NCBI RefSeq assembly: GCF_000739615.1
Contig: NZ_BATP01000040.1
Coordinates: 62,001-126,000, forward strand
DNA: 64,000 bases
Origin: Haloferula sp. BvORR071
GTDB lineage: Bacteria; Verrucomicrobiota; Verrucomicrobiia; Verrucomicrobiales; Akkermansiaceae
Direction: 5' to 3'
The notes beneath the pieces were generated by a model. It was not told the DNA's origin and made no database searches. It saw nothing but the letters and a program-made list of their open reading frames with translations. Shown one piece after another: positions 8,721 through 16,670 of the stretch. The stretch's first letter is position 1, and every line of letters begins with the position of its first letter. The position numbers and the translations under genes are program-made.

Positions 8721-8819
8721 CGTGTGGCCAGCTTGGACGCGGTCCGCCAGCTGCCAAGGGTGAAGTTCCGTCATGCATTCCGCGCGAAAAGGCCCGACTA
8801 TTGCTCCCGAAAACCCCTC

Positions 8820-8847
8820 TTTACATGGGGCTTCCGGCTCCTATAGT
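8820..8847 (+). promoter_or_regulatory. Sigma-70-type promoter for secG
   Basis: TTTACA at 8820-8825, a 16-base spacer and TATAGT at 8842-8847, each one mismatch from the consensus hexamers. The expected transcription start, about 7 bases beyond the -10, falls near 8854, only about 3 bases before the secG ATG at 8857. No purine-rich ribosome-binding site lies between them. The mRNA would therefore be leaderless or nearly so. Confidence 0.6.
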
Positions 8848-8856
8848 CCCGCCCCC

Positions 8857-9405
8857 ATGACTGTCCTTGCCTCTACCGGGCTCGATATCACCATCAACCT
8901 GCTGCTGGTGGTTTTCGTCCTCGTCTGTCTGCTGATGAGCATGATTATTCTCATGCAGCGGCCCAAGAATGAAGGTCTCGGCGCCGCCTTCGGCTCCGGT
9001 GCGACCGACCAGCTTTTCGGTGCCCAGACCACCAATGTCCTGCAGCGCGGCACGGTCTACCTCGCCAGCGCCTTCTTCATCCTGACGCTGACTCTCGCGG
9101 TCCTGATCACCAAGCGGAACGCCAGCCACCAGTCGCTGGTCGGCCAAGTCGCGCCGCCGGTTCCGGAAGCTCCCGCCACGGAAGAGAAGAAGGCGGAAGA
9201 TGAGACGAAACCGGAAAATAAGCCGCTGGAGTCCAACGTCGCCACCCCTCCGGTGGAAGCTCCGAAGCCGGCTGAAACTCCTGCACCAGCACCGGCTCCG
9301 GCCCCGGCTCCTGAGGCTGAGCAAAAGCCGGCTGAGCCCGCTACGCCGCCTGCGGAGAACAAGCCCGCCGAGCCGGAAACTCCTCCGGCACAGGACAAGC
9401 AGTGA
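8857..9405 (+). CDS. secG: Preprotein translocase subunit SecG with long Pro/Ala/Glu-rich tail
   Basis: SecG is the small accessory subunit of the SecYEG channel. The N-terminal 90 residues fit the family: two membrane helices (about 11-33 and 66-85) joined by the conserved loop LMQRPKNEGLGAAFGSG. Beyond residue 95 there is an unusual tail of nearly 90 residues composed mostly of Pro, Ala, Glu and Lys, with repeated PAPAPAP and PAENKPAE units. It is probably disordered and would sit next to the channel. I start at 8857. The upstream extension of the frame overlaps the promoter and has no SecG similarity. A strong terminator follows. Confidence 0.93.
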   Translation: MTVLASTGLDITINLLLVVFVLVCLLMSMIILMQRPKNEGLGAAFGSGATDQLFGAQTTNVLQRGTVYLASAFFILTLTLAVLITKRNASHQSLVGQVAPPVPEAPATEEKKAEDETKPENKPLESNVATPPVEAPKPAETPAPAPAPAPAPEAEQKPAEPATPPAENKPAEPETPPAQDKQ

Positions 9406-9425
9406 GCTGGTAGCTCCTTTCACGA

Positions 9426-9464
9426 ACGGCGCGCGGCGGACATCGCCCCGCGCCGTCTTTCTTT
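9426..9464 (+). terminator. Intrinsic terminator after secG
   Basis: A 13-bp GC-rich stem with one mismatch (left arm ACGGCGCGCGGCG at 9426-9438, right arm ending GCGCCGT at 9456), a 5-base loop GACAT, then CTTTCTTT. It lies 20 bases after the secG stop and has the form of a Rho-independent terminator. Confidence 0.85.
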
Positions 9465-9493
9465 GCAGATAGATCCGCCGATCGAGTCACCGC

Positions 9494-10747
9494 ATGAGCC
9501 CCGATGCCGAGCTTCCCGTCTGGGAACGGGATGATGCCTTTCCTCCCGCGGGACCGGGGTGGGGTTGGGTGGACCGGCGCGGTGGCCGGCATGAATGCCC
9601 GAGCTTCGAGGAGCTCACCGAAGCGATCGTCAAGGACGCCGGGGCGCGGGTCGATCTGGTGTGGACGCCGGAGTCGAAGGGCTGCGTGCTGCCGGAAGAA
9701 GTGCGTGGATTATTTCCGGCGATGCGTGAGGCGCGGGTGCGCTGGGCGCTCTGGGACATCGAAGAGGGCAAGCGCCAGATGCGGGTGTTTGGCCTGGTGA
9801 TCGGGGTGCTGGCCCTGTGGCAACTGCTCCGCAATGGCTTCCGCCCGATTGGTCTGCTGTCGAACGGAACCCTTGGGCTTACGCTGCTACTCTTCTTCAT
9901 CCTCGGGTTCTTCCCTTGGTACAAGGGGCGCAAGCGGCTCAAGACCGCGCGAGCCTGGGCGGCGGAGGAGATGGCGGCGGATGCCCGTGCCTTCCGCTTC
10001 GAGATCTGGCTGGACCAGCAGCGGACGCCGGTGACGCGGCTGATGTTCGGCCTGCTGGCGATGGTCGGGCTGGTGCAGCTCTTCGTCGAAGTCCGGACCT
10101 TCAATCTGGCCCACGGACTGAAGGGGATAGAGTGGCTGTCAGGCTTGAAGGAGTTCTTTTTCCGTGGCTTCGATGAGACGATCAAGAGCGCCGGTTTGAC
10201 CAAGAAGCTGGATGGAAAGCCCGCTGATTGGTGGCGGCTGTTCACGGCTCCCTTCCTGCATGGCCACTGGGTCCACTGGGCAATGAATGCCTCCGCGCTC
10301 GGATATTTGGGCAAGCGGGTGGAGGTGTTTGCGCGCTGGCCGCATCTGGTGATGGCCTACCTGATTTCGGCATGGGTCGGCGGCGAGACTTCGGCACGCT
10401 TTACCAAGGCGACCTCTGTCGGTGCCTCGGGTGGCTTGATGGGTTTGTTGGGCTTCCTTTTGGTCTTCGAGTCCCTGCACCGGCGCTTGGTGCCGGAGAG
10501 TTCGCGCCGCCGTTTGGTGGCGGGGGTGGTGGTGACTCTGGGGATCGGGCTGGTCTTCAGCCACTTCATCGACAATGCCGCGCACCTTGGCGGATTGGTT
10601 GCGGGGATGGTGTATGCGGCGCTGGTGTTTCCGAAATCGAGCTCACCGCACCGGCCGGGCACGACGATGTCGGATGTGCTGTTTGGCGGCGCGGCGATCG
10701 GCGTGCTGGTCTGCGCTGCGCTGATGGCGTGTGGGAAGATGCTGTAG
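9494..10747 (+). CDS. Rhomboid-family intramembrane serine protease
   Basis: A 417-residue membrane protein with a long cytoplasmic N-terminus (about 95 residues) before the first helices. The core carries the rhomboid marks: an HGHWVHWAMNASALGYLG block (His/Asn oxyanion residues, about 255-272), the nucleophile motif GASGGLMG (Ser near 312), and the histidine of the dyad in DNAAHLGGLVAGM (about 362). Rhomboids cleave substrates within or near membrane helices. The ATG at 9494 follows the secG terminator. The next gene begins 2 bases after the stop, so the two probably share an mRNA. Confidence 0.93.
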   Translation: MSPDAELPVWERDDAFPPAGPGWGWVDRRGGRHECPSFEELTEAIVKDAGARVDLVWTPESKGCVLPEEVRGLFPAMREARVRWALWDIEEGKRQMRVFGLVIGVLALWQLLRNGFRPIGLLSNGTLGLTLLLFFILGFFPWYKGRKRLKTARAWAAEEMAADARAFRFEIWLDQQRTPVTRLMFGLLAMVGLVQLFVEVRTFNLAHGLKGIEWLSGLKEFFFRGFDETIKSAGLTKKLDGKPADWWRLFTAPFLHGHWVHWAMNASALGYLGKRVEVFARWPHLVMAYLISAWVGGETSARFTKATSVGASGGLMGLLGFLLVFESLHRRLVPESSRRRLVAGVVVTLGIGLVFSHFIDNAAHLGGLVAGMVYAALVFPKSSSPHRPGTTMSDVLFGGAAIGVLVCAALMACGKML

Positions 10748-10749
10748 AA

Positions 10750-12186
10750 GTGTCGCTCTCCGGGCGCCGTGTTGCGGGGAAGCTTCTTTCAGAAGCGATC
10801 GAGAAGACGCCTGTCTGGGACGCTGTTAGTTTGATCTCGCGTGCAGGAAAGTGTTTGTTCGGCCGCGTGCGAGGTCGTGCCACAGTGGTGATTTTGGCGG
10901 TGGTGGTCGCTGCGGCAGCGACGATCTGGCGAGCCCGTGAACATCGATCCGAATCTGCTCCGCCCGTGGCACCGGAGAAATCGGCCAAGGGTGGCGAGCG
11001 CCTTTCGTCGAAGGAGGCGAGAGACAAGCTGGCGCGTCTTTTGGACGGCAGCTTGAAGGAGCCTTCTGGAAAGGAGGGCATTGAAGCTCACTCACGCTAT
11101 TACAAGACCACCTCAACGTGGATCGAAGCACTATCCCTGACGGACTGCGTCGCTCTGATCGACTCGGCTGACGAGGCCAAGTCGCCTTCCTTAATACTCG
11201 AAAAACTCTATAGGTTCTATGGGGAACTGGCCCCTCAAGCAGCAATGAAAAGGCTCAGCGGGGAAGCGTCCACACCTCCCCGCGAGGGGACTCTCCACTT
11301 CCAACTGTACGCGGAAGTGATCCGCGGATGGGGCCACAAGGAGCCCGCCAAAGCGTGGGCCTACTACCTAGGCCTAGGGTATGAGAACGGAGGCAATCCC
11401 TTCCTGCAATTCCGGGATATCTGGTGGGAGGCCTTCGACGTTTGGTCGAAGGAAGACCCGGATGAGGCCTACAAAGCGATGTTCTCAGCTCCCAGGTTCG
11501 AAATCCAGCATGCGTCCATTGGTTACTATCGCGGTCTGCCCGAGAAGGCGGATTTTCCCAAGGAGGCCGCGCGACTCGAATCGCTTTTGGCGGAAAGTAA
11601 GAATTCGGAGCGCATGGTGTGGAGCACTCCCGACTGGCCTCCCGAACAGGCTTTGCCCCTTCTGCTAACCCGAAAGTGGGCGGATCGAGATCCGGAGGCC
11701 GCGCTGGCTTGGTGGATGAAATGCACGCCGCCGAGGGAGGCGGATGATGATGGAGAAAATGCGTCCTATCGCATCGGCAAGTTTGTCGAATCTTGGGCGG
11801 GCGAATGGGAGTCTAACAGTCCGGACGCGGCGCTTCGTTGGCTCGCGGGGCGATCCGACCTGCTCCAATTTGGGTCTTTCAGATCGGCAGCGCTTCCGGC
11901 ACTTGCCCGACACCGCCCGAGCGAGACGATCTCGCTGATTGCTCGGATCGAATCTGCCGATCAGCAATCCTACTGGGTTTCGCAACTGGTAGGGCCCCCC
12001 GCATTTTCAGGCGAAGGCAGGTATGAACACCAAGTGCCGTCGAACCTTCTGAAGCCGGATCTCGTTGAGAACTCGCTGGCCGGCTTCCACTTTGACGAAG
12101 AGCAAGCGGCCCGTGTCCGCGAGGCAATCGAACGCCGTCGAAAATACGATGCAACGAAACCGCCACCCTCGCCTTCTGTGTGGTGA
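10750..12186 (+). CDS. Membrane-anchored repeat protein of unknown function
   Basis: A protein of about 478 residues with one N-terminal membrane helix (residues about 44-60, VVILAVVVAAAATIW) and a large extracytoplasmic part. That part contains repeated units of the form W..RDPEAALAWW, SPDAALRWLAG and EPAKAWAYYLG. I associate such D-P-x-x-A-x-x-W units with anchored repeat proteins abundant in Verrucomicrobiota. No catalytic motif was seen. The start is uncertain. The frame runs far upstream inside the rhomboid gene, so I use the GTG at 10750, the first start after the rhomboid stop. TTG codons at about 10830 and 10856 are alternatives. Confidence 0.72.
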   Translation: MSLSGRRVAGKLLSEAIEKTPVWDAVSLISRAGKCLFGRVRGRATVVILAVVVAAAATIWRAREHRSESAPPVAPEKSAKGGERLSSKEARDKLARLLDGSLKEPSGKEGIEAHSRYYKTTSTWIEALSLTDCVALIDSADEAKSPSLILEKLYRFYGELAPQAAMKRLSGEASTPPREGTLHFQLYAEVIRGWGHKEPAKAWAYYLGLGYENGGNPFLQFRDIWWEAFDVWSKEDPDEAYKAMFSAPRFEIQHASIGYYRGLPEKADFPKEAARLESLLAESKNSERMVWSTPDWPPEQALPLLLTRKWADRDPEAALAWWMKCTPPREADDDGENASYRIGKFVESWAGEWESNSPDAALRWLAGRSDLLQFGSFRSAALPALARHRPSETISLIARIESADQQSYWVSQLVGPPAFSGEGRYEHQVPSNLLKPDLVENSLAGFHFDEEQAARVREAIERRRKYDATKPPPSPSVW

Positions 12187-12231
12187 CGAAGCGATCGGCA
12201 AGATCGCTCCAATTCGCACGTTTCCTCCATC

Positions 12232-13029
12232 ATGACTTGGCCCAAGCTCGTTCCGCTGTTCCTTTCTTTTGCGTCCATGGCTATCGCCGCTGATCTTCCG
12301 CTTCTCGTTGGGCATCGGGGTGCTTCGCATGTCGCGCCGGAGAACACGATTGCCTCCTTCAAGCTGGCCTTTGAGGAAGGGGCGGATGGGATCGAGGGCG
12401 ACTTCTATCTGACCAAGGACGGCGAGGTGGTGTGTATCCATGATGCAGACACCAAGCGGGTGGCGGGGACGAAGCTGGTGGTGAAGGAGAGCACGTGGCC
12501 CGAGTTGTCCAAGCTGGATGTGGGCTCGTGGAAGGACCCGAAGTATGCGGGAGAACACATTCCACGACTGGGGGATGTGTTGGATGTCCTTCCCGCCGGT
12601 AAACGTTTCTTCCTGGAGATCAAGGATGGTCCGCAGATCGTCGGGCCGATCGGAAAGATCCTGGCGGAGAAGCATGCCGACCCGGCGCGAGTGATTTTCA
12701 TTTCCTTCAACGCGGATGTGGTCAAGGCCTGCCGCGAGCAGCTTCCGGCGTTTCAGGCGCACTTGATCTCGGACCTGAAGGAGTTTGCGGATCCGGCGAA
12801 GCGGGCGGGGTACGAGCAGCAGCTTGAGACCAGCGGAGCACAGGGTCTGCAGTTCAATGCCAAGTCGCCAGTGGAGGCTGAGTGGTTGGCCAAGGTGAAG
12901 GGGAAGGGTCTGCTGCTCACCTCGTGGACGGTGGATGATGGGGAAACGGCGAAGAAAATGATCGGCTTCGGGGTGCAGCACATCACGACCAACCGGCCGG
13001 GAGATTTGAGGAAGGAGCTGTCTCGTTAA
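12232..13029 (+). CDS. Secreted glycerophosphodiester phosphodiesterase
   Basis: Hydrolyses glycerophosphodiesters released from phospholipids to an alcohol and glycerol-3-phosphate. The 265-residue protein has a signal peptide (1-20), then the GDPD core: LLVGHRGA with His28-Arg29, APENT with Glu37, GIEGDFYLTKDG with Glu55 and Asp57, and IHD with His70. FLEIKDG near residue 124 supplies the next acidic/lysine pair. It ends in ITTNRPGDL, the usual GDPD C-terminal element. It would act in the periplasm. The start follows the repeat protein by 45 bases. Confidence 0.93.
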   Translation: MTWPKLVPLFLSFASMAIAADLPLLVGHRGASHVAPENTIASFKLAFEEGADGIEGDFYLTKDGEVVCIHDADTKRVAGTKLVVKESTWPELSKLDVGSWKDPKYAGEHIPRLGDVLDVLPAGKRFFLEIKDGPQIVGPIGKILAEKHADPARVIFISFNADVVKACREQLPAFQAHLISDLKEFADPAKRAGYEQQLETSGAQGLQFNAKSPVEAEWLAKVKGKGLLLTSWTVDDGETAKKMIGFGVQHITTNRPGDLRKELSR

Positions 13030-13051
13030 TTGGACGGAGCTGCGGTATCCG

Positions 13052-13076
13052 GGGTGTCGGCCGCATGCCGACACCC
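13052..13076. terminator. Perfect hairpin between convergent genes (terminator-like, no T-run)
   Basis: GGGTGTCGGC at 13052-13061, loop CGCAT, GCCGACACCC at 13067-13076: a perfect 10-bp stem 23 bases after the phosphodiesterase stop. No T-run follows on either strand, so it is not a canonical intrinsic terminator. It lies between convergent genes and could end both transcripts or protect 3' ends. Confidence 0.55.
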
Positions 13077-13122
13077 GACTGCCGTGTCCCCGAATCCTTC
13101 ATCCTTCAGGATGGAAGGCTCG

Positions 13123-13323
13123 CTAATGCCCCGCTACGATGGCGGCAATCTCTTCGCGATCGCTCTTTTGAGGCGGAGTGGGGGAGGGATTGGGCGCTTG
13201 AAGGGTGATGACGCCGGTGTAGTCGGGGCAATCCGTCTCGCAGTTGACGGCGGCCATGGTCATCCAAGTGGAGAGCATGCCGGCACCGGCGATGAGGACG
13301 AGGAGTCTGGGGTCTGCTTTCAT
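13123..13323 (-). CDS. Small exported hypothetical protein
   Basis: A 66-residue candidate starting at MKADPRLLVLIAGAG. A charged start is followed by a hydrophobic stretch to about residue 25 (an export signal or membrane helix), then a short stretch with two cysteines (NCETDCPDYTG) and a Pro/Ser-rich tail (NPSPTPPQKS). An AGG lies 8 bases before the ATG. It overlaps no other gene. Coding status rests only on the signal-like N-terminus and intergenic position. The alternative is a chance frame. Confidence 0.45.
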   Translation of the reverse strand: MKADPRLLVLIAGAGMLSTWMTMAAVNCETDCPDYTGVITLQAPNPSPTPPQKSDREEIAAIVAGH

Positions 13324-13447
13324 CAGAAAACCTGATCGCAAGCGGCGTGCCGTGGTCTAACGGTTTTCGGGAAGGTTCTGTTAGTCAGTAGGTTGAGGGC
13401 GGGATCACGGGGTGGGGGCTACGGGCGCCAAAGCGAATTGATGCAAG

Positions 13448-13470
13448 ATGCCATGCTCAACGAATGGCAT
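13448..13470. repeat. Short inverted repeat near the kinase 3' end
   Basis: ATGCCAT at 13448-13454 and ATGGCAT at 13464-13470, separated by 9 bases, 23 bases from the kinase stop. The remaining gap (13324-13492) holds nothing else I can support. Confidence 0.3.
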
Positions 13471-13492
13471 TCCGCAATCAAAGGGCGCCGCC

Positions 13493-15721
13493 TTATTCGA
13501 CCGGGGTCAGGGTGCGTTCGGCCTCCTTGAAGAGAATGCGGGCGACGGACCAGTCGTACCAGTAGAGGCGGACTTCCAAGGCGGGATCGCTGGGATTGAG
13601 TTCGCCCTTTTCCGCGAGGGCGCGCGCGAGTTCCAGCTTCTTGGCGGCAGCTTCCGTGTCGCCGAGATGGTGCAAGGTCATCGCCTGCAGGCTGTAGATG
13701 CCGGATTTGCAGGCGGTCTTGGAGCGCAGGTCGTTGGCGCACTTGTCGCCCCACGCGAGGGTGCCCGGATAGTCGCCGGCGCGATAGCGATAGAGTGCGA
13801 CGGAGAAGGCTTCCCAGGCTGGGAATTGCGACTTGCCGCCTTTGCCCTCGACGGCATCGGAGCAAACCTTGGCGGTGTTCCGCAGACGTTCGATCATCGC
13901 CTCATTCGCCGGAGCGAGCAGACAGGCCTTCAGGATGTGCTCGGCTTCGATCGCAGCCTTTGCCGGGAGGAAGCGGTCGAGAGCCTGAGTACGGAATTCG
14001 TCGTAGATTGCCCGGTCGCCATTCTCCATGTACGCGGGACTGGAGGCGAGCAGGTCAGAGCCTTCGAGGACGCGCTGGCGATCATCCAAGAGATTGGCCT
14101 GATTGAGCAGCACGAAGCACTCCACCGCTTGGGGCCAGCGACCGCAGATCGCATTCCAGTCGCCCAAGGAACGGAAGACGTCCGCGGCCTCCCGCGAGGG
14201 CTCGATCGACTGGAGCGGATTGCGATGCAGCAGGGCATCCGCATCCTCGGTGCGGCCTTCACTGAGGAGCACGGCGACGCGCGAGACATTGGCGCGGGCT
14301 TGGGCTTGGCTGCGGAGACGGGCTTCCTCCACGCCCAGCCGCGCCTGTTCGCGCAGGGCATCGCGTTCGCGGAAATACAGCAGGGTGGATGCGCCGAGCC
14401 CGACCACCAGCGAGAGCGCCACGGCCGCACCGGAAGCGCAAGCGACACGATTGCGGCGCGCGAACTTGCGCATCAGGTAGAGCCGGCTCGGGCGGCGGGC
14501 GATGACGGCCTCGTTCGCGAGATAGCGCTGCAGATCCATCGCCAGACTGTTGACGGTCTGGTAGCGGCGGTTGCGGTCCTTCTCCATCGCCTTCATGACG
14601 ATCCAGTCGAGATCGCCGCGCAGCAGCGAGACGAGGCGGGATGACTCCGCGTGGCGCTTGCCGGCGATCTCCGCAAGTTCTTCGGGCGTGGCGGTTTTCA
14701 GCACGCTGGAGGGCCGCTGGGGCTCGCGCTCCAGCAAGGTCTTGCGCATCTCGGAGATGCTGGACTTGGCCAGTTCATCGCCATCGAAGGGGGTGCGACC
14801 GGAGAGCAATTCGTAGAGCAGCACGCCGAGGCTATAGACATCGCTGCGGGTATCGACATCAAGCCCGCCCATATCGACTTGCTCCGGGCTCATGTAGGCA
14901 GGCGTGCCGAGGAGTTGGTCCGCCACGGTGAACATGGTCTGACCGGTGAGGCGGCCACCGCGAGCCTTCGCGATGCCGAAGTCGATCACCTTCGGCACGG
15001 CGACACCATCATGGGTGGTGACGAGGATGTTCGAGGGCTTGATGTCGCGGTGGATGATGCCCTTCTGGTGGGCATGCTGGATAGCGTGACAGACCTGCAG
15101 GAAGAGCAGCAGGCGCTCGCGGGTATTGAGATTCCTAGCGTCGCAGTAGGTGGTGATCTTCTTGCCGGCCACCAACTCCATCACGAAGTAGGGGCGGCCC
15201 GTGGCGGTCGATCCGGCATCGAGGACGCGGGCGATATTCGGATGGCTCATCAGCGCCAGGGCCTGGCGCTCCACGCCGAAGCGAGCGATCACGCCCTCCG
15301 TGTCCATGCCGAGACGGATTACCTTCAGGGCTACGCGACGGCGGAAGGGCGTCTCCTGTTCCGCTTCATAGACCACACCGCAGCCACCTTCGCCGATGCG
15401 CTCGATCAGACGGTAGCGATCGATGCGCGAGCCGGGACCCTCCTGTGGACCCTGGGCGGTATGGGGAACTTCCTCCGCGTTGATCTCCTTGAGCAGATCA
15501 TTCGCCATCGCGGTGCGGCGATCACGGGCCTCGACGAAGAAGGTGGCGGATTCGCGCGCCGCTTCTAACAAGCCCTTCATCCGCTCCAAGCCCTTGGTGT
15601 CGCCCTGGAAGGTCCGCTCAAGAAAAGACTGGCGGGCCCTCGGGTCGTCGAGGGAGAGCGCGGTCTCGATGATCGCGCCCTCGATCTCCTTCGACATCGG
15701 GATGGGGCCGATGGACGTCAT
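13493..15721 (-). CDS. Transmembrane Ser/Thr protein kinase with C-terminal TPR-like domain
   Basis: A 742-residue kinase. After a helical N-terminus (1-95) comes a complete Hanks-type domain: IGEGGCGVVYEA loop (100-110), the VALKV lysine (Lys123), HRDIKPSN (214-221), DFG (237-239) and GTPAYMSPEQ. A membrane helix follows (about 428-446, AAVALSLVVGLGAS), then a C-terminal part rich in paired helices that resembles TPR units. The ATG at 15721 overlaps the sigma factor stop (ATGA), so the pair is translationally coupled. The N-terminal segment is the likely sigma contact (inference). A longer frame upstream only reads through the sigma gene in another phase. Confidence 0.93.
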   Translation of the reverse strand: MTSIGPIPMSKEIEGAIIETALSLDDPRARQSFLERTFQGDTKGLERMKGLLEAARESATFFVEARDRRTAMANDLLKEINAEEVPHTAQGPQEGPGSRIDRYRLIERIGEGGCGVVYEAEQETPFRRRVALKVIRLGMDTEGVIARFGVERQALALMSHPNIARVLDAGSTATGRPYFVMELVAGKKITTYCDARNLNTRERLLLFLQVCHAIQHAHQKGIIHRDIKPSNILVTTHDGVAVPKVIDFGIAKARGGRLTGQTMFTVADQLLGTPAYMSPEQVDMGGLDVDTRSDVYSLGVLLYELLSGRTPFDGDELAKSSISEMRKTLLEREPQRPSSVLKTATPEELAEIAGKRHAESSRLVSLLRGDLDWIVMKAMEKDRNRRYQTVNSLAMDLQRYLANEAVIARRPSRLYLMRKFARRNRVACASGAAVALSLVVGLGASTLLYFRERDALREQARLGVEEARLRSQAQARANVSRVAVLLSEGRTEDADALLHRNPLQSIEPSREAADVFRSLGDWNAICGRWPQAVECFVLLNQANLLDDRQRVLEGSDLLASSPAYMENGDRAIYDEFRTQALDRFLPAKAAIEAEHILKACLLAPANEAMIERLRNTAKVCSDAVEGKGGKSQFPAWEAFSVALYRYRAGDYPGTLAWGDKCANDLRSKTACKSGIYSLQAMTLHHLGDTEAAAKKLELARALAEKGELNPSDPALEVRLYWYDWSVARILFKEAERTLTPVE

Positions 15722-16290
15722 GATGCCTTGAGGTCGCGATGGAAGCCTTCCTCGCGGATCATCTGGTAGAGGCGGGCCTTCGCCATGGTCCATTGGCGCT
15801 CCACCGAACGCACGCTGCAGGAGTTCATGCGCGCGATCTCCTCGCTGCCGAGGCCACTGAAGAACTTGAGCAAAACGATGCGCGCAGCCTCCGGATCTTC
15901 CTGCTCCAGGCGCTTGAGGCTCTCGTGGATCATCAGGATGTGATCCTCGGTCGGATTGGTGAGCATGTCGCTGCCTGGGGCGTCTTCGGTGGCGCGGCGC
16001 TTGATGGCGGCGCGGCTGCGCGAACGATCGACGAGAATGCGGCGCATCGCCTGGGCGGCGGCACCGAAGAAGTGCGCGCGGTTCTGCCATGAGCACTCGC
16101 CCTTGCCGATGAGGCGCAGCCATGCCTCGTGAACGAGGGCGGTGGGTTGCAGGGTCTGGCCGGGCAACTCTTTCATCATCCGCGCGGCGGCCAATCGCCT
16201 CAATTCTTCATAGACCAGAGGGAGCAATCGCTCCGACGCCAGGGCGCCGCCATTGCCATTCGCCGCGAGCATTGCGGTCACTTCGCTCAT
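15718..16290 (-). CDS. ECF-type RNA polymerase sigma factor, TIGR02999-like
   Basis: A 190-residue sigma factor with region 2 (LVYEELRRLAAARMM and PTALVHEAWLRLIG, followed by FFGAAAQAMRRILVDRSRSR) and region 4 (LLKFFSGLGSEEIARMNSCS, then VERQWTMAKARLY). The ALVHEAWLRL phrase is typical of the sigma family paired with Ser/Thr kinases in Planctomycetota and Verrucomicrobiota. I start at MSEVTAMLAA (16290) because upstream codons are not conserved-looking. It overlaps the kinase start by four bases. A kinase-controlled sigma, with no anti-sigma gene nearby, is the likely mode of regulation. Confidence 0.92.
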   Translation of the reverse strand: MSEVTAMLAANGNGGALASERLLPLVYEELRRLAAARMMKELPGQTLQPTALVHEAWLRLIGKGECSWQNRAHFFGAAAQAMRRILVDRSRSRAAIKRRATEDAPGSDMLTNPTEDHILMIHESLKRLEQEDPEAARIVLLKFFSGLGSEEIARMNSCSVRSVERQWTMAKARLYQMIREEGFHRDLKAS

Positions 16291-16670
16291 TGTGGCGTAC
16301 CTATTGAAAATGCGGGTCTGCGGCAAGGCGAAAGCAGCTTTCCGGCGGCTTCTACGCAGGCTTTCCGGGCTTACGATTTCTTTCGGCAAAGATCTGAAAA
16401 ATCGTGGCGGATTCTCTGCCGCGAATCCGCATGTTTATAAGAAGACCGGGAATCGGTCCGACCATCTTCGGCTCCGGCAACCCCGGAGAAGCGGAGCTCT
16501 CCTTTAGGGTTGAAGGAGAGTCATTGATCAGTGGTTTCAACACTGCCGGGCGCCCGTTCGCGAGACGGGCGTCCGGCCCCCGCATGTACCTGCGGGGAAA
16601 TGACGGCAATCTTCCGCTTGGTTGACGTCCGCCTGCCGTGTCGCTAAGCCGGAGGCCGGGCAAGCCATCC
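16291..16670. other. 380-base intergenic region with possible divergent promoters
   Basis: No gene is supported here. On the minus strand, TTGCCG (16326-16321), a 17-base spacer and TAGGTA (16303-16298) form a weak promoter candidate ending just before the sigma ATG. On the plus strand, TTGACG (16622-16627), 17 bases and TAAGCC (16645-16650) form a candidate for amj with a poor -10. A hairpin with CGCCCGT at 16552-16558 and ACGGGCG at 16566-16572 lies between them. Its function is unknown. Confidence 0.4.

Noticed and set aside
10228..10749. N-terminal extension of the repeat-protein frame into the rhomboid gene
   Set aside because: It overlaps conserved rhomboid residues in another phase; the extension is Gly/Arg-rich and unlike a protein domain.
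13448..14644. Plus-strand frame (398 codons) opposite the kinase
   Set aside because: Antisense to a clear kinase gene, with no recognisable domain.
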